This document shows, one piece after another, positions 53,240 to 61,356 of a DNA stretch of 64,000 nt (position 1 is the first letter of the stretch; the number at the start of each line of letters is the position of its first letter). Under the pieces are notes generated by a model, which saw only the letters and a program-made list of their open reading frames with translations, was not told the origin of the DNA and searched no databases. This stretch comes from Streptomyces sp. NBC_00249 (GTDB taxonomy: Bacteria; Actinomycetota; Actinomycetes; Streptomycetales; Streptomycetaceae), in the NCBI RefSeq assembly GCF_026342355.1, contig NZ_JAPEMV010000005.1, positions 310,001 to 374,000 on the forward strand, written 5' to 3'. The position numbers and the translations under genes were made by a program.

Positions 53240-54424
53240 ATGCACTCATCTCGAAGCGGATCCGGACGAAACGGATCCGACGTCCTCGTCATCGGGGGCG
53301 GCATCATCGGCCTGGTCACCGCCTGGCGGGCCGCCCGGCGCGGGCTGCGCACCGCGCTCGCCGACCCGGAGCCCGGCGGCGGCGCCGCCCAGGTCGCGGC
53401 CGGCATGCTCGCCGCCGTCACCGAACTGCACTACGGCGAGGAGACCCTGCTCGGGCTCAACGTCGCCTCCGCGGAGCGCTACCCGCAGTTCGCCGCCGAA
53501 CTCGCCGAAGCCAGCGGCGGCATGGACCTCGGCTACCGCTCCTGCGGCACCCTCGCCGTCGCCCTCGACGCCGACGACCGGCTCCACCTGCGGGAGCTGC
53601 ACGCCCTCCAGCGCCGCTGCGGCCTGGAGTCCGAGTGGCTCACCGGCCGCGAGTGCCGCCGCCTGGAACCGATGCTCGCCCCCGGGGTGCGCGGCGGGCT
53701 GCGCGTCGACGGCGACCACCAGGTGGACCCGCGCCGACTCGCGGCCGCACTGCTCGCCGCCTGCGAACGGGCCGGGGTCGCCGTGCACCGCACGCGCGCC
53801 GAGCGGCTGCTGACCACCGCCGACCGGGCCGTGGGCGCCGCACTGGAGGACGGTACGCAGCTGCGCGCCGACCAGGTGGTCCTCGCGGCGGGCTCCCTCA
53901 GCGGACGCCTCGCGGGGGTGCCGCCGGAGGTGGCGGTGCCCGTACGGCCCGTCAAGGGCCAGGTGCTGCGGCTCGCGGTGCCGGCCGCGTACGGGCCGTT
54001 CCTGTCGCGGACCGTACGGGCCGTCGTACGCGGCAGCCACGTCTACCTGGTGCCGCGCGAGAACGGCGAGCTCGTCGTCGGGGCCACCAGCGAGGAACTC
54101 GGCTGGGACACCACCGTCACGGCGGGCGGGGTGTACGAGCTGCTGCGCGACGCCCACGAGCTGGTGCCCGGCATCACCGAGCTCCCGCTCGTCGAGACCC
54201 GGGCGGGCCTGCGCCCCGGCTCCCCCGACAACGCGCCACTGCTCGGCCCGACCGAGCTGCCCGGGCTGCACCTGGCCACCGGGCACTACCGCAACGGGGT
54301 GCTGCTGACCCCGCTCACCGGCGACGTGATGGGGGAACTGCTGGCGACCGGCGTCGTACCGGAGATCGCCCGCCCCTTCAGCCCGCGCCGCTTCTCCACC
54401 ACCCGTCAGGAGTCCTTCGTATGA
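53240..54424 (+). CDS. thiO: Glycine oxidase ThiO
   Basis: The protein is 394 aa with a DAAO fold. FAD motif VLVIGGGIIGLVTAWRAA near residue 15, and the C-terminal GLHLATGHYRNGVLL. It oxidises glycine to the imine used for the thiazole ring. It overlaps thiS by ATGA. Confidence 0.93.
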   Translation: MHSSRSGSGRNGSDVLVIGGGIIGLVTAWRAARRGLRTALADPEPGGGAAQVAAGMLAAVTELHYGEETLLGLNVASAERYPQFAAELAEASGGMDLGYRSCGTLAVALDADDRLHLRELHALQRRCGLESEWLTGRECRRLEPMLAPGVRGGLRVDGDHQVDPRRLAAALLAACERAGVAVHRTRAERLLTTADRAVGAALEDGTQLRADQVVLAAGSLSGRLAGVPPEVAVPVRPVKGQVLRLAVPAAYGPFLSRTVRAVVRGSHVYLVPRENGELVVGATSEELGWDTTVTAGGVYELLRDAHELVPGITELPLVETRAGLRPGSPDNAPLLGPTELPGLHLATGHYRNGVLLTPLTGDVMGELLATGVVPEIARPFSPRRFSTTRQESFV

Positions 54425-54621
54425 CCATCTCCGTCAACGGCGAGCCGCGCGAGATCGCGGACGGCACCACCCTCGACGCGGTGGTCGCCACACTGACCCG
54501 GGCACCCAAGGGCGTCGCCGCCGCCCTCAACGAGACCGTCGTCCCGCGCGGCCAGTGGCCGCACACACCGGTGGACGAGGGCGACCGGATCGAGATCCTC
54601 ACCGCGGTCCAGGGAGGCTGA
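54421..54621 (+). CDS. thiS: ThiS sulfur carrier protein
   Basis: The protein is 66 aa, beta-grasp fold, starting MTISVNGEPREI and ending in Gly-Gly, the thiocarboxylated tail. It carries the sulfur for the thiazole. Linked to thiO by ATGA overlap; thiG follows 5 bp later. Confidence 0.95.
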   Translation: MTISVNGEPREIADGTTLDAVVATLTRAPKGVAAALNETVVPRGQWPHTPVDEGDRIEILTAVQGG

Positions 54622-54626
54622 CGACC

Positions 54627-55421
54627 ATGGCGGACGACCTCTTCACCCTCGGCGGCCGGACCTTCTCCTCCCGCCTGATCATGGGCACGGGCGGCGCCCC
54701 GAGCCTGGACGTCCTGGAGCGCGCCCTCGTCGCCTCCGGCACCGAACTGACCACCGTGGCGATGCGCCGCCTGGACCCGACGGTGCAGGGCTCGGTCCTG
54801 TCCGTCCTGAACCGGCTGGACATCGCCGTCCTCCCCAACACGGCGGGCTGCTTCACGGCGGGCGAGGCGGTCCTCACCGCCCGGCTGGCACGCGAGGCCC
54901 TCGGCACGGACTGGATCAAGCTGGAGGTCGTCGCCGACGAGCGCACCCTCCTGCCGGACGGCGTCGAGCTGCTGGACGCCGCGGAAACCCTGGTCGACGA
55001 GGGCTTCACCGTCCTCCCGTACACCAACGACGACCCGGTCCTCGCCCGCAAGCTGGAGGACGTGGGCTGCGCGGCGATCATGCCGCTGGGGTCCCCCATC
55101 GGCTCGGGGATGGGAATCCGCAACCCGCACAACTTCGAGCTGATCGCGGAACGGGCCGGGGTCCCGGTCATCCTCGACGCAGGCGCCGGCACCGCCTCCG
55201 ACGTGGCCCTCGCCATGGAACTCGGATGCGCGGCGGTGATGCTCGCCTCGGCGGTGACGCGCGCCCAGTCCCCCGTCCTGATGGCGGCGGCGATGCGGGA
55301 CGCCGTCACGGCGGGCCGCCTCGCCTTCCGCGCGGGCCGCATCCCCCAACGCCGCTTCGCCGAAGCCTCCTCCCCGGCGGAGGGCCGCGCGGCCCTGGAC
55401 CCGGAACGCCCGGCGTTCTGA
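54627..55421 (+). CDS. thiG: Thiazole synthase ThiG
   Basis: The protein is 264 aa, TIM barrel. The Schiff-base Lys is in DWIKLEVV, with NTAGCFTAGEA and GAGIGT-like ILDAGAGTASD. It makes the thiazole phosphate from DXP, dehydroglycine and ThiS-COSH. AGGGAGG lies 9 bp before its ATG. The stop at 55419-55421 is 9 bp before the left long repeat begins. Confidence 0.95.
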   Translation: MADDLFTLGGRTFSSRLIMGTGGAPSLDVLERALVASGTELTTVAMRRLDPTVQGSVLSVLNRLDIAVLPNTAGCFTAGEAVLTARLAREALGTDWIKLEVVADERTLLPDGVELLDAAETLVDEGFTVLPYTNDDPVLARKLEDVGCAAIMPLGSPIGSGMGIRNPHNFELIAERAGVPVILDAGAGTASDVALAMELGCAAVMLASAVTRAQSPVLMAAAMRDAVTAGRLAFRAGRIPQRRFAEASSPAEGRAALDPERPAF

Positions 55422-55430
55422 TCCCCTTCG

Positions 55431-56032
55431 ACGCGGCTCGCGGCGCGGGCCCGCCATCTCCCCCTCGACCCCCTGGGGCGGGCCGGTGGCTGCCCACCCG
55501 CCCCGGGTGCGGGCGGGTGGTCGGGGAGCCGTAGCCCCCTGGACGGCCTCAGGGAAGGTTGGGGGCTTCCCGTCAGTCTCATCGTCCTTCCGTGTCGGGC
55601 CGGCCTGTCAAGGGCGCTCCCTTCGGTCGCGTCGCTTCGCGATGGCCTTCGGCCACCCTTGACAGACCGTCCCGCCCCGGAAAAACGAAGACTGCCGGGA
55701 AACCCCCAAAAGAACGGCACGGTCGACAGGGAAGGGACGGGTTCCCTCAGAGATCAGGCGAGGGACCGGGCATCGGCCCACCGGGCATCCGAGCCCCCAG
55801 ACCCCGGGCCGGGGGCCCGGCTACCCGCACCAAAGGCCGACCAGGCGCCCCTGCGGCGCACCCAGGCGCAGCAGATCGCTACGCGCTCCTCGAATCACGG
55901 CGACCGACGGCCGTCGGGGGCTGATACCCCCACCACATGTCGATCAGAGCGGCGCGGGAAGCGGACGGTCGCGACAGATCGCTACGCGCTTCTCCGATCT
56001 CGGCGACCGACGGCCGTCAAGGGCTGATCTGT
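55431..56032. repeat. Left arm of ~0.6 kb long inverted repeat
   Basis: The 602-bp arm is mirrored, with scattered substitutions and small indels, by 57786-58397. Outer bases (ACGCGGCTCGCGGCG...) and inner bases (...GGGCTGATCTGT) match those of the other arm in reverse complement. Inside the arm are two direct 54-bp units, 55872-55925 and 55975-56028 (CAGATCGCTACGCGCT...GGGCTGAT), and a CCTGTCAAGGG/CCCTTGACAG inverted pair. No gene lies wholly inside the arm. Confidence 0.93.
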
Positions 56033-56476
56033 GAGCAGTTGGCGTCCGTCGTGACTTCGGACATGGGGGCTGTTGCCGTCAAGGGCGTCCAGTAGTCGGA
56101 TGGCGTAGACCTCCGACATACGCTCGGCCACCTCGTCCGGTGTGAGCCACTGGACTGCCGTGCTTTCGCCTGAGAGGCGTTCGGTTCCACCTGAAGGCTT
56201 GCAGCGGAAGACCAGGGCCACCACTCCAGCCGTGATGTTCTTGTACACGCCGGTGAGCTGGTCCACCTCGACATGAATGCCGGTTTCCTCCAGCACTTCC
56301 CGCCTCACCCCGCCCTCGGGCGTTTCCGTCAGCTCCAGCACTCCGCCCGGTAGCTCCCATGTCCCGTTGTCGGCTCGCCGGATGGCCAGCAGTCGGCCGT
56401 CATCACGCACCACCACCCCGGCAACCGACACAGAATGGCGTGGCGTTGACCTGTCCGACGGGTCACTGTTACTCAT
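55982..56476 (-). CDS. Nudix hydrolase, Pif-like, with repeat-encoded tail
   Basis: The protein is 164 aa. The Nudix box is intact, from G45 to I67: GGVLELTE, then REVLEETGI with R59, E60, E63 and E64. It should hydrolyse a nucleoside diphosphate derivative. In pSAM2 the immunity protein Pif carries a Nudix motif, and this gene also sits beside a GntR-type repressor. The last 16 codons (TDQPLTAVGRRDRRSA) and the stop lie in the left repeat arm. The start is taken as ATG 56476; 56482 and 56488 are alternatives. There is no ribosome binding site, so it may be leaderless. The start codon is inside the operator palindrome. Confidence 0.8.
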   Translation of the reverse strand: MSNSDPSDRSTPRHSVSVAGVVVRDDGRLLAIRRADNGTWELPGGVLELTETPEGGVRREVLEETGIHVEVDQLTGVYKNITAGVVALVFRCKPSGGTERLSGESTAVQWLTPDEVAERMSEVYAIRLLDALDGNSPHVRSHDGRQLLTDQPLTAVGRRDRRSA

Positions 56477-56485
56477 GTACATGAG
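56472..56485. promoter_or_regulatory. Operator O1, CTCATGTACATGAG, between the Nudix and gntR genes
   Basis: This is a perfect 14-bp palindrome. It covers the Nudix start codon and lies just upstream of the AGGAGG of gntR. Similar sites lie at 57338-57355 and 57375-57392. Likely bound by the GntR protein encoded next to it. Confidence 0.75.
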
Positions 56486-56506
56486 CATAGGAGGATGCGA
56501 AGGACC

Positions 56507-57286
56507 ATGGGAGAAGCTGTAGGAGGAGGCAAGGCCGTCCCTCGGTACTTGCAGATCGCCGAGGACATCGTCCAGCAGGTTCATGCCGGCACCTTGAAGC
56601 CGGGAGACCAGGTGCCCAGCGAATCCGAGATGGTCGAGCGGTACGGGGTCTCGGGCGGGACCGTCCGCAAGGCCATGCTGGAGATCCGCGCCAGCGGTCT
56701 TGTGGAGACCCGCCATGGCAAGGGCTCCTACGTCAAGGACCGGCCGCCGGTGCGCCACCGGTCATCAGATCGGTTCCGTCGTTCGCTTCGGCAGAGCGGC
56801 AAAGCCGCCTACCTTGCCGAATCGGAACAGTCGGGCGCTACCGCGAAGGTCAGCGTCGTCTACGTCGGGCCGGTGAAGGCACCGGAGACGATCGCCCAGC
56901 GGCTGGGCGTGGAGGTGGGGACTCAGGTCCTCGCGCGCCGCCGCTTGTACTTCCGCAATGGCACTCCCGTGGAAACCGCGACGTCGTACCTGCCGTGGGA
57001 CGTGGTGCGCGACATCCCGGAACTCTTCGCCGAGAACCCCGGAGGCGGCGGCATCTACGCCCGCCTTGAAGAGCGTGGCCACACCTTCGCCGAGTTCGTG
57101 GAGACCCTGCAGGCGCGGCCTGCCGCGAAGGCCGAGGCATCGGAGCTGGCGCTGAGCCCTGGCGCCACTGTGGTGCACCTGCTGAGGAACGCCGTCACGG
57201 ATGCGGGTCGCGTCGTGGAGGTATGCGACACCCTCATGGCAGCTGACCAGTTCGTTTTCGAGTTCCGCATCCCGGCGACCGGCTGA
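56507..57286 (+). CDS. GntR/HutC-family repressor (KorSA-like)
   Basis: The protein is 259 aa. The winged HTH lies at about 12-78 (YLQIAEDIVQQ, VPSESEMVERYGVSGGTVRKA, HGKGSYV) and a UTRA ligand domain at about 100-255. ATG 56507 is preferred; ATG 56495 sits directly on the AGGAGG. Repressors of this type, such as KorSA, control transfer and replication genes of actinomycete integrative elements. It is divergent from the Nudix gene, with an operator between. Confidence 0.88.
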   Translation: MGEAVGGGKAVPRYLQIAEDIVQQVHAGTLKPGDQVPSESEMVERYGVSGGTVRKAMLEIRASGLVETRHGKGSYVKDRPPVRHRSSDRFRRSLRQSGKAAYLAESEQSGATAKVSVVYVGPVKAPETIAQRLGVEVGTQVLARRRLYFRNGTPVETATSYLPWDVVRDIPELFAENPGGGGIYARLEERGHTFAEFVETLQARPAAKAEASELALSPGATVVHLLRNAVTDAGRVVEVCDTLMAADQFVFEFRIPATG

Positions 57287-57304
57287 CGACTACCACTCCA
57301 CCTG

Positions 57305-57338
57305 CAACCCGCTGTGCTTTCACCATCACAGCGGGTTG
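57305..57338 (+). terminator. Terminator after gntR
   Basis: A perfect 12-bp stem (57305-57316 with 57327-57338) lies 18 bp after the stop, directly ahead of an operator-like site. Confidence 0.7.
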
Positions 57339-57392
57339 ACTCATGTACAGGAGTCAGGGCACTCTTCCTCGTGTCACTCATATACATGAGTG
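57338..57392. promoter_or_regulatory. Operators O2 and O3 ahead of the small-ORF pair
   Basis: GACTCATGTACAGGAGTC (57338-57355) and CACTCATATACATGAGTG (57375-57392) are imperfect palindromes of the O1 type. Their centres are 37 bp apart. They lie 33-87 bp ahead of the ORF at 57425, so that operon is probably under the same repressor. Confidence 0.65.
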
Positions 57393-57424
57393 AAGGAGTT
57401 CAGCTTCTCTAGAGGAGTTGCCAC

Positions 57425-57589
57425 ATGAGTCAGATTCCCGTCCGCCCGGCAGCCACGTCCGGCATCGACAGCGACACCCTCTCGGTGAGGGCTGTCGCGG
57501 CAATCGAGCCGAGCTCTGAACTGCTCGACCGCGCACTGGCCGGCTGGGAGCGCTTCCTCGGCACGTTCGAGACCACGTCCGATGAGTGA
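57425..57589 (+). CDS. Small hypothetical protein (54 aa)
   Basis: It begins MSQIPVRPAATSGIDSDTL and ends FETTSDE, with a Trp-containing amphipathic segment (LLDRALAGWERFLG). AGAGGAG lies about 7 bp before the ATG. It overlaps the next ORF by 8 bp. Small genes of this type often follow GntR repressors on actinomycete integrative elements. I do not recognise a domain. Confidence 0.65.
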   Translation: MSQIPVRPAATSGIDSDTLSVRAVAAIEPSSELLDRALAGWERFLGTFETTSDE

Positions 57590-57836
57590 GTGCTACGAGT
57601 ACGTGCCGCACTGGCTCCTCCGCCAGCGCGTGCGCGACATCCCGTCGGGTGTCGAGGGCGTACTCATGGCCGTGATCAACGAGAACGTCTCCGACACCGG
57701 CGTAGAGCGCTGGATGGAGCTCGCCTACATCCGCAACGCCTCCGGCCGTGAGTTCGCCACTGCCGTCACCAACATCGAACCCGCGACAGATCAGCCCTTG
57801 ACGGCCGTCAGTCGCCGAGATCAGAGAAGCGCGTAG
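57582..57836 (+). CDS. Small hypothetical protein with repeat-encoded tail (84 aa)
   Basis: It begins MSECYEYVPHWLLRQRVRD and has a conserved-looking core (VEGVLMAVINENVSDTG). The last 16 residues, TDQPLTAVSRRDQRSA, come from the right repeat arm and match the end of the Nudix protein at 14 of 16 positions. The natural end was probably near residue 68, after NIEPA. It overlaps the preceding small gene by 8 bp. Confidence 0.65.
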   Translation: MSECYEYVPHWLLRQRVRDIPSGVEGVLMAVINENVSDTGVERWMELAYIRNASGREFATAVTNIEPATDQPLTAVSRRDQRSA

Positions 57837-58397
57837 CGATCTCACGCGCCTGAACGCTTCCCGCGCCGCTCTGATCGACATGTGGTGGGGGTATCAGCCC
57901 CCGGCGGCCGTCGGTCGCCGTGATTCGAGGAGCGCGTAGCGATCTGTTGCGCCTGGGTGCGCCGCAGGGGCGCCTGGTCGGCCTTTGGTGCGGGTAGCCG
58001 GGCCCCCGGTCCGGGGGTCTGGACGTCTGAGGGCTCGGATGCCCGGCGGGCCGGCGCCCGGTCCCTCGCCTCATCCCTGAGGGACCCGTCCTTCGGCCAT
58101 GGACCGTGCCGTTCTTTTGGGGGTTTCCCGGCAGTCTTCGTTTTTCCGGGGCGGGACGGTCTGTCAAGGGTGGCCGAAGGCCATCGCGAAGCGACGCGAA
58201 CGCAGTGAGCGCCCTTGACAGGCCGGCCCGACACGGAAGGACGATGAGACTGACGGGAAACCCCCAACACCTCCCTGAGACCGTCCAGGGGGCTACGGCT
58301 CCCCGACCACCCGCCCGCACCCGGGGGCGGGTGGGCAGCCACCGGCCCGCCCCAGGGGGTCGAGGGGGAGATGGCGGGCCCACGCCGCGAGCCGCGT
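57786..58397. repeat. Right arm of the long inverted repeat
   Basis: The 612-bp arm mirrors 55431-56032. It contains the reversed 54-bp units at 57790-57843 and 57893-57946. It ends about 80 bp before the PASTA kinase start. No real ORF lies wholly inside it. Confidence 0.93.
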
Positions 58398-58476
58398 ACC
58401 GCCCCCCATGTCACGGCTGCGCTGCAAGCGTGGACGCCCCGGACGGCTCAAACGCGTCGGCTCGTAGAATCGCCGG

Positions 58477-60390
58477 GTGGATACGACCCTGGATGACCCC
58501 CTCGTCGGGCGCGTGCTCGACGGCCGCTACCGCATCGACGCCCGTATCGCGGCCGGCGGCATGGCCACGGTCTACCGGGCCGTCGACACGCGCCTCGACC
58601 GCGTCCTCGCGCTGAAGGTGATGCACCCGGCCCTCGCCGCCGACGCCGGCTTCGTCGACCGCTTCATCCGTGAGGCGAAGTCCGTGGCCCGCCTCGCCCA
58701 CCCGAACGTGGTCGCCGTCTTCGACCAGGGCACGGACGGGCCGTACACCTACCTGGCCATGGAGTACGTCTCCGGCTGCACCCTGCGCGACGTGCTCCGT
58801 GAGCGCGGCGCCCTCCAGCCGCGGGCCGCCCTGGACATCCTGGAGCCGGTCCTCGCCGCCCTCGGCGCCGCGCACCGCGCCGGGTTCGTCCACCGGGACA
58901 TGAAGCCCGAGAACGTCCTGATCGGCGACGACGGCCGCGTCAAGGTCGCCGATTTCGGTCTCGTCCGCTCCGTGGACTCGGCGACGAACACCACCGGATC
59001 GATCCTCGGGACGGTGTCGTACCTGGCGCCCGAGCAGATCGAGAACGGCGTCACCGACACCCGCGTCGACGTCTACGCCTGCGGTGTCGTCCTCTACGAG
59101 ATGCTCACGGGCGGCAAACCGCACACCGGCGGCACCCCCGCCCAGGTGCTCTACCAGCACCTCAACGAGGACGTGCCGCCCCCTTCGGCCGCCGTCCCCG
59201 GACTGCCCGCCGCCCTCGACTCCCTGGTCGCGCAGGCCACGGCCCGCAACCCCGGGCTGCGCCCCTCCGACGCCGCGTCCCTGCTCGGGCTGGCCCGCGA
59301 CGCCCGCGCGCAGCTCGGCGACGCGGAGCTGGACGCCGTACCGCCGCAGGCGCGGGCCCAGGAGCGGACCTCCAGCGAGGACCGTACGGGGGTGATCCCC
59401 CGCCCCGTCGACACGGACGCGGTGCAGCACACCTCCCGGCTGGCCGTGCCCCCGACCTCGCCGGCGCCCGCACCGGACCGCCGCCGGGCGCCGCGCCCGC
59501 GCCCGCGGCGCGGCGTGGTCCTGGTGGTCGCCGGGGTGCTGCTGGCGCTCGGTCTGGGCATCGGCGTCTGGTACATCAGCTCCGGCCAGTTCACCAAGGT
59601 CCCCAACCTCCTCGGCAAGACGGAGGAGCAGGCGAGGTCCCAGCTGTCGGCCGCCGGTCTCGGGGTGAAGACCGTCGACCGGAAGTTCAGTGACGCCTTC
59701 GACCGCGGGACGGTGATGAACACGGACCCCGGCGGCGGCAAGCGGATCCGCGACAACGGCGCGGTGACGCTGACCGTCTCGCGCGGCCCCGAGACGGTCA
59801 GCGTGCCCGACCTCAAGGGGCGGCCGCTCCAGGACGCGCAGACCGAGCTGACGAAGACGGGTCTGGCGCCGGGCATCGTCACCCAGGCCTTCAGCCAGGA
59901 CGTGGCCCAGGGCTCGGTGATCAGCACCAACCCGGCGGGCGGCCAGAAGCGGGCACCCGACACCGCCGTCGCGCTGCTCGTCAGCAAGGGCCGGCCCGTG
60001 CCGGTCCCGAACGTGGTGGGGCTGGACCTCGTCGCCGCGAAGGCCGCGCTGGAGGGCGTCGGCCTGAAGGTCGGCCCCTCCCCCGAGCCGGTCAACTCCC
60101 CGCAGCCCGCCGGCCAGGTGGCGAACCAGTCGCTCGCCCCGGGCTCGCAGGCCGCCGCCGGTGACACGGTGACGCTGACCGCCTCGAAGGGCCCGCGTCA
60201 GGTCCAGGTGCCGAACGTCACCGGCCAGGATGTGGACGCCGCCCGCAAGAGCCTGGAGGCCCTCGGCTTCAAGGTGAAGGTGGACCGCCCGTTCCTCTCC
60301 TTCAGCAACACGGTGGAGTCCCAGTCGGTGCCCGCCGGCCAGGGCGCCTCCGAGGGCAGCACCATCACCGTGAGGACGAAAGGCCTGTGA
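58477..60390 (+). CDS. Ser/Thr protein kinase with four PASTA domains
   Basis: The protein is 637 aa from a GTG. The kinase domain (about 1-275) has Lys47, HRD at 139-141, DFG at 159-161 and SYLAPEQ. A Pro/Arg-rich juxtamembrane part leads to one helix (about 346-367). Four PASTA repeats follow, starting near 373, 442, 509 and 575. Like PknB, it would sense peptidoglycan fragments or lipid II outside and phosphorylate division proteins inside. It overlaps nfo by 4 bp (GTGA). The long inverted repeat lies just upstream of its promoter region. Confidence 0.95.
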   Translation: MDTTLDDPLVGRVLDGRYRIDARIAAGGMATVYRAVDTRLDRVLALKVMHPALAADAGFVDRFIREAKSVARLAHPNVVAVFDQGTDGPYTYLAMEYVSGCTLRDVLRERGALQPRAALDILEPVLAALGAAHRAGFVHRDMKPENVLIGDDGRVKVADFGLVRSVDSATNTTGSILGTVSYLAPEQIENGVTDTRVDVYACGVVLYEMLTGGKPHTGGTPAQVLYQHLNEDVPPPSAAVPGLPAALDSLVAQATARNPGLRPSDAASLLGLARDARAQLGDAELDAVPPQARAQERTSSEDRTGVIPRPVDTDAVQHTSRLAVPPTSPAPAPDRRRAPRPRPRRGVVLVVAGVLLALGLGIGVWYISSGQFTKVPNLLGKTEEQARSQLSAAGLGVKTVDRKFSDAFDRGTVMNTDPGGGKRIRDNGAVTLTVSRGPETVSVPDLKGRPLQDAQTELTKTGLAPGIVTQAFSQDVAQGSVISTNPAGGQKRAPDTAVALLVSKGRPVPVPNVVGLDLVAAKAALEGVGLKVGPSPEPVNSPQPAGQVANQSLAPGSQAAAGDTVTLTASKGPRQVQVPNVTGQDVDAARKSLEALGFKVKVDRPFLSFSNTVESQSVPAGQGASEGSTITVRTKGL

Positions 60391-61259
60391 GCGTTCCCCC
60401 GATGCGCAACCCGGTGGGCGGGCACGTCCCCGTCGCCGGCGGGCTGGCCTCGGTCGGCCTGACCTACGCCCGCGAGATGGGCGCCGAGGCCGTGCAGGTC
60501 TTCGTCGCCAATCCGCGCGGCTGGGCCACCCCGACCGGGAACCCGGCGCAGGACGAGCTGTTCCGCGCCGGGTGCGCCGAGGCGGCGATCCCCGCGTACG
60601 TCCACGCCCCGTACCTGATCAACTTCGGCTCGCACACCGAGGCGACCGTGGAGAAGTCGGTGGAGTCGCTGCGGCACTCGCTGCGCCGGGCCCGGCGGAT
60701 CGGCGCGCTCGGGGTGGTCGTGCACACCGGCTCGGCGACCGGGGGCCGCCCGCGCGAGGCGGCGTACGCGCAGGTCAGGGAGCACATGCTGCCCCTGCTG
60801 GACGAGCTGACCCATGACGACGACCCCTTCCTGCTGCTGGAGTCCACGGCCGGGCAGGGCTCCTCGCTGTGCTCGCGCACCTGGGACTTCGGGCCGTACT
60901 TCGAGGCGCTCGACCACCATCCGAAGCTGGGCATCTGCCTGGACACCTGCCACATCTTCGCGGCCGGGCACGACCTCGCCGAGCGGGGCGGCACCAAGCA
61001 GACGCTGGACCTGCTGGTGGACACGGTGGGCCCGGGCCGGCTGAAGCTGATCCACGCGAACGACTCGAAGGAGGGCGTCGGCGCCCACAAGGACCGGCAC
61101 GCCAACATCGGCCAGGGCCACATCGGCCGCGAGGCCTTCGCGGAGCTGTACGAGCACCCGGAGACGGAGGGCGTGCCGCTGATCATCGAGACGCCGGGCG
61201 GCAAGGAGGGGCACGCGGCGGACGTGGCCCTGCTGAAGGAGCTGCGCGGCCCGCGCTGA
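60387..61259 (+). CDS. nfo: Deoxyribonuclease IV (endonuclease IV)
   Basis: The protein is 290 aa, an AP-endonuclease TIM barrel. Metal ligands are seen in VHAPYLIN, VVHTGSATG, LLLESTAGQG, CLDTCHIFAAGHD, HANDSKEGVGAHKDRHANIGQG and LIIETPG (quoted in parts). It cleaves at abasic sites in base excision repair. GTG start overlapping the kinase stop. Confidence 0.92.
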   Translation: MSVPPMRNPVGGHVPVAGGLASVGLTYAREMGAEAVQVFVANPRGWATPTGNPAQDELFRAGCAEAAIPAYVHAPYLINFGSHTEATVEKSVESLRHSLRRARRIGALGVVVHTGSATGGRPREAAYAQVREHMLPLLDELTHDDDPFLLLESTAGQGSSLCSRTWDFGPYFEALDHHPKLGICLDTCHIFAAGHDLAERGGTKQTLDLLVDTVGPGRLKLIHANDSKEGVGAHKDRHANIGQGHIGREAFAELYEHPETEGVPLIIETPGGKEGHAADVALLKELRGPR

Positions 61260-61281
61260 CCCCTGATCCACTCCTTGAGGA

Positions 61282-61298
61282 ATACCCCTGGGGGGTAT
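61282..61298 (+). promoter_or_regulatory. CsoR-like copper operator
   Basis: ATACCCCTGGGGGGTAT, 59 bp upstream of the DUF4396 gene, has the TACCC...GGGTA pattern recognised by actinobacterial CsoR. A related TACCGCCAGGGGGTA lies just after the gene, near 61889-61903. Confidence 0.55.
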
Positions 61299-61356
61299 AC
61301 GGTTCTGTCATCTCGGCAGGACCGTAGTCCGCGTTTCCCAGCAGGGGGTTGTCGTC

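Noticed and set aside
57957..58208. Short open frames inside the right repeat arm
   Set aside because: They lack start signals and are the mirror of equally featureless frames in the left arm.
55431..58397. A complete insertion sequence
   Set aside because: No transposase is encoded; arms are 0.6 kb, much longer than IS ends, and carry no transposase gene.
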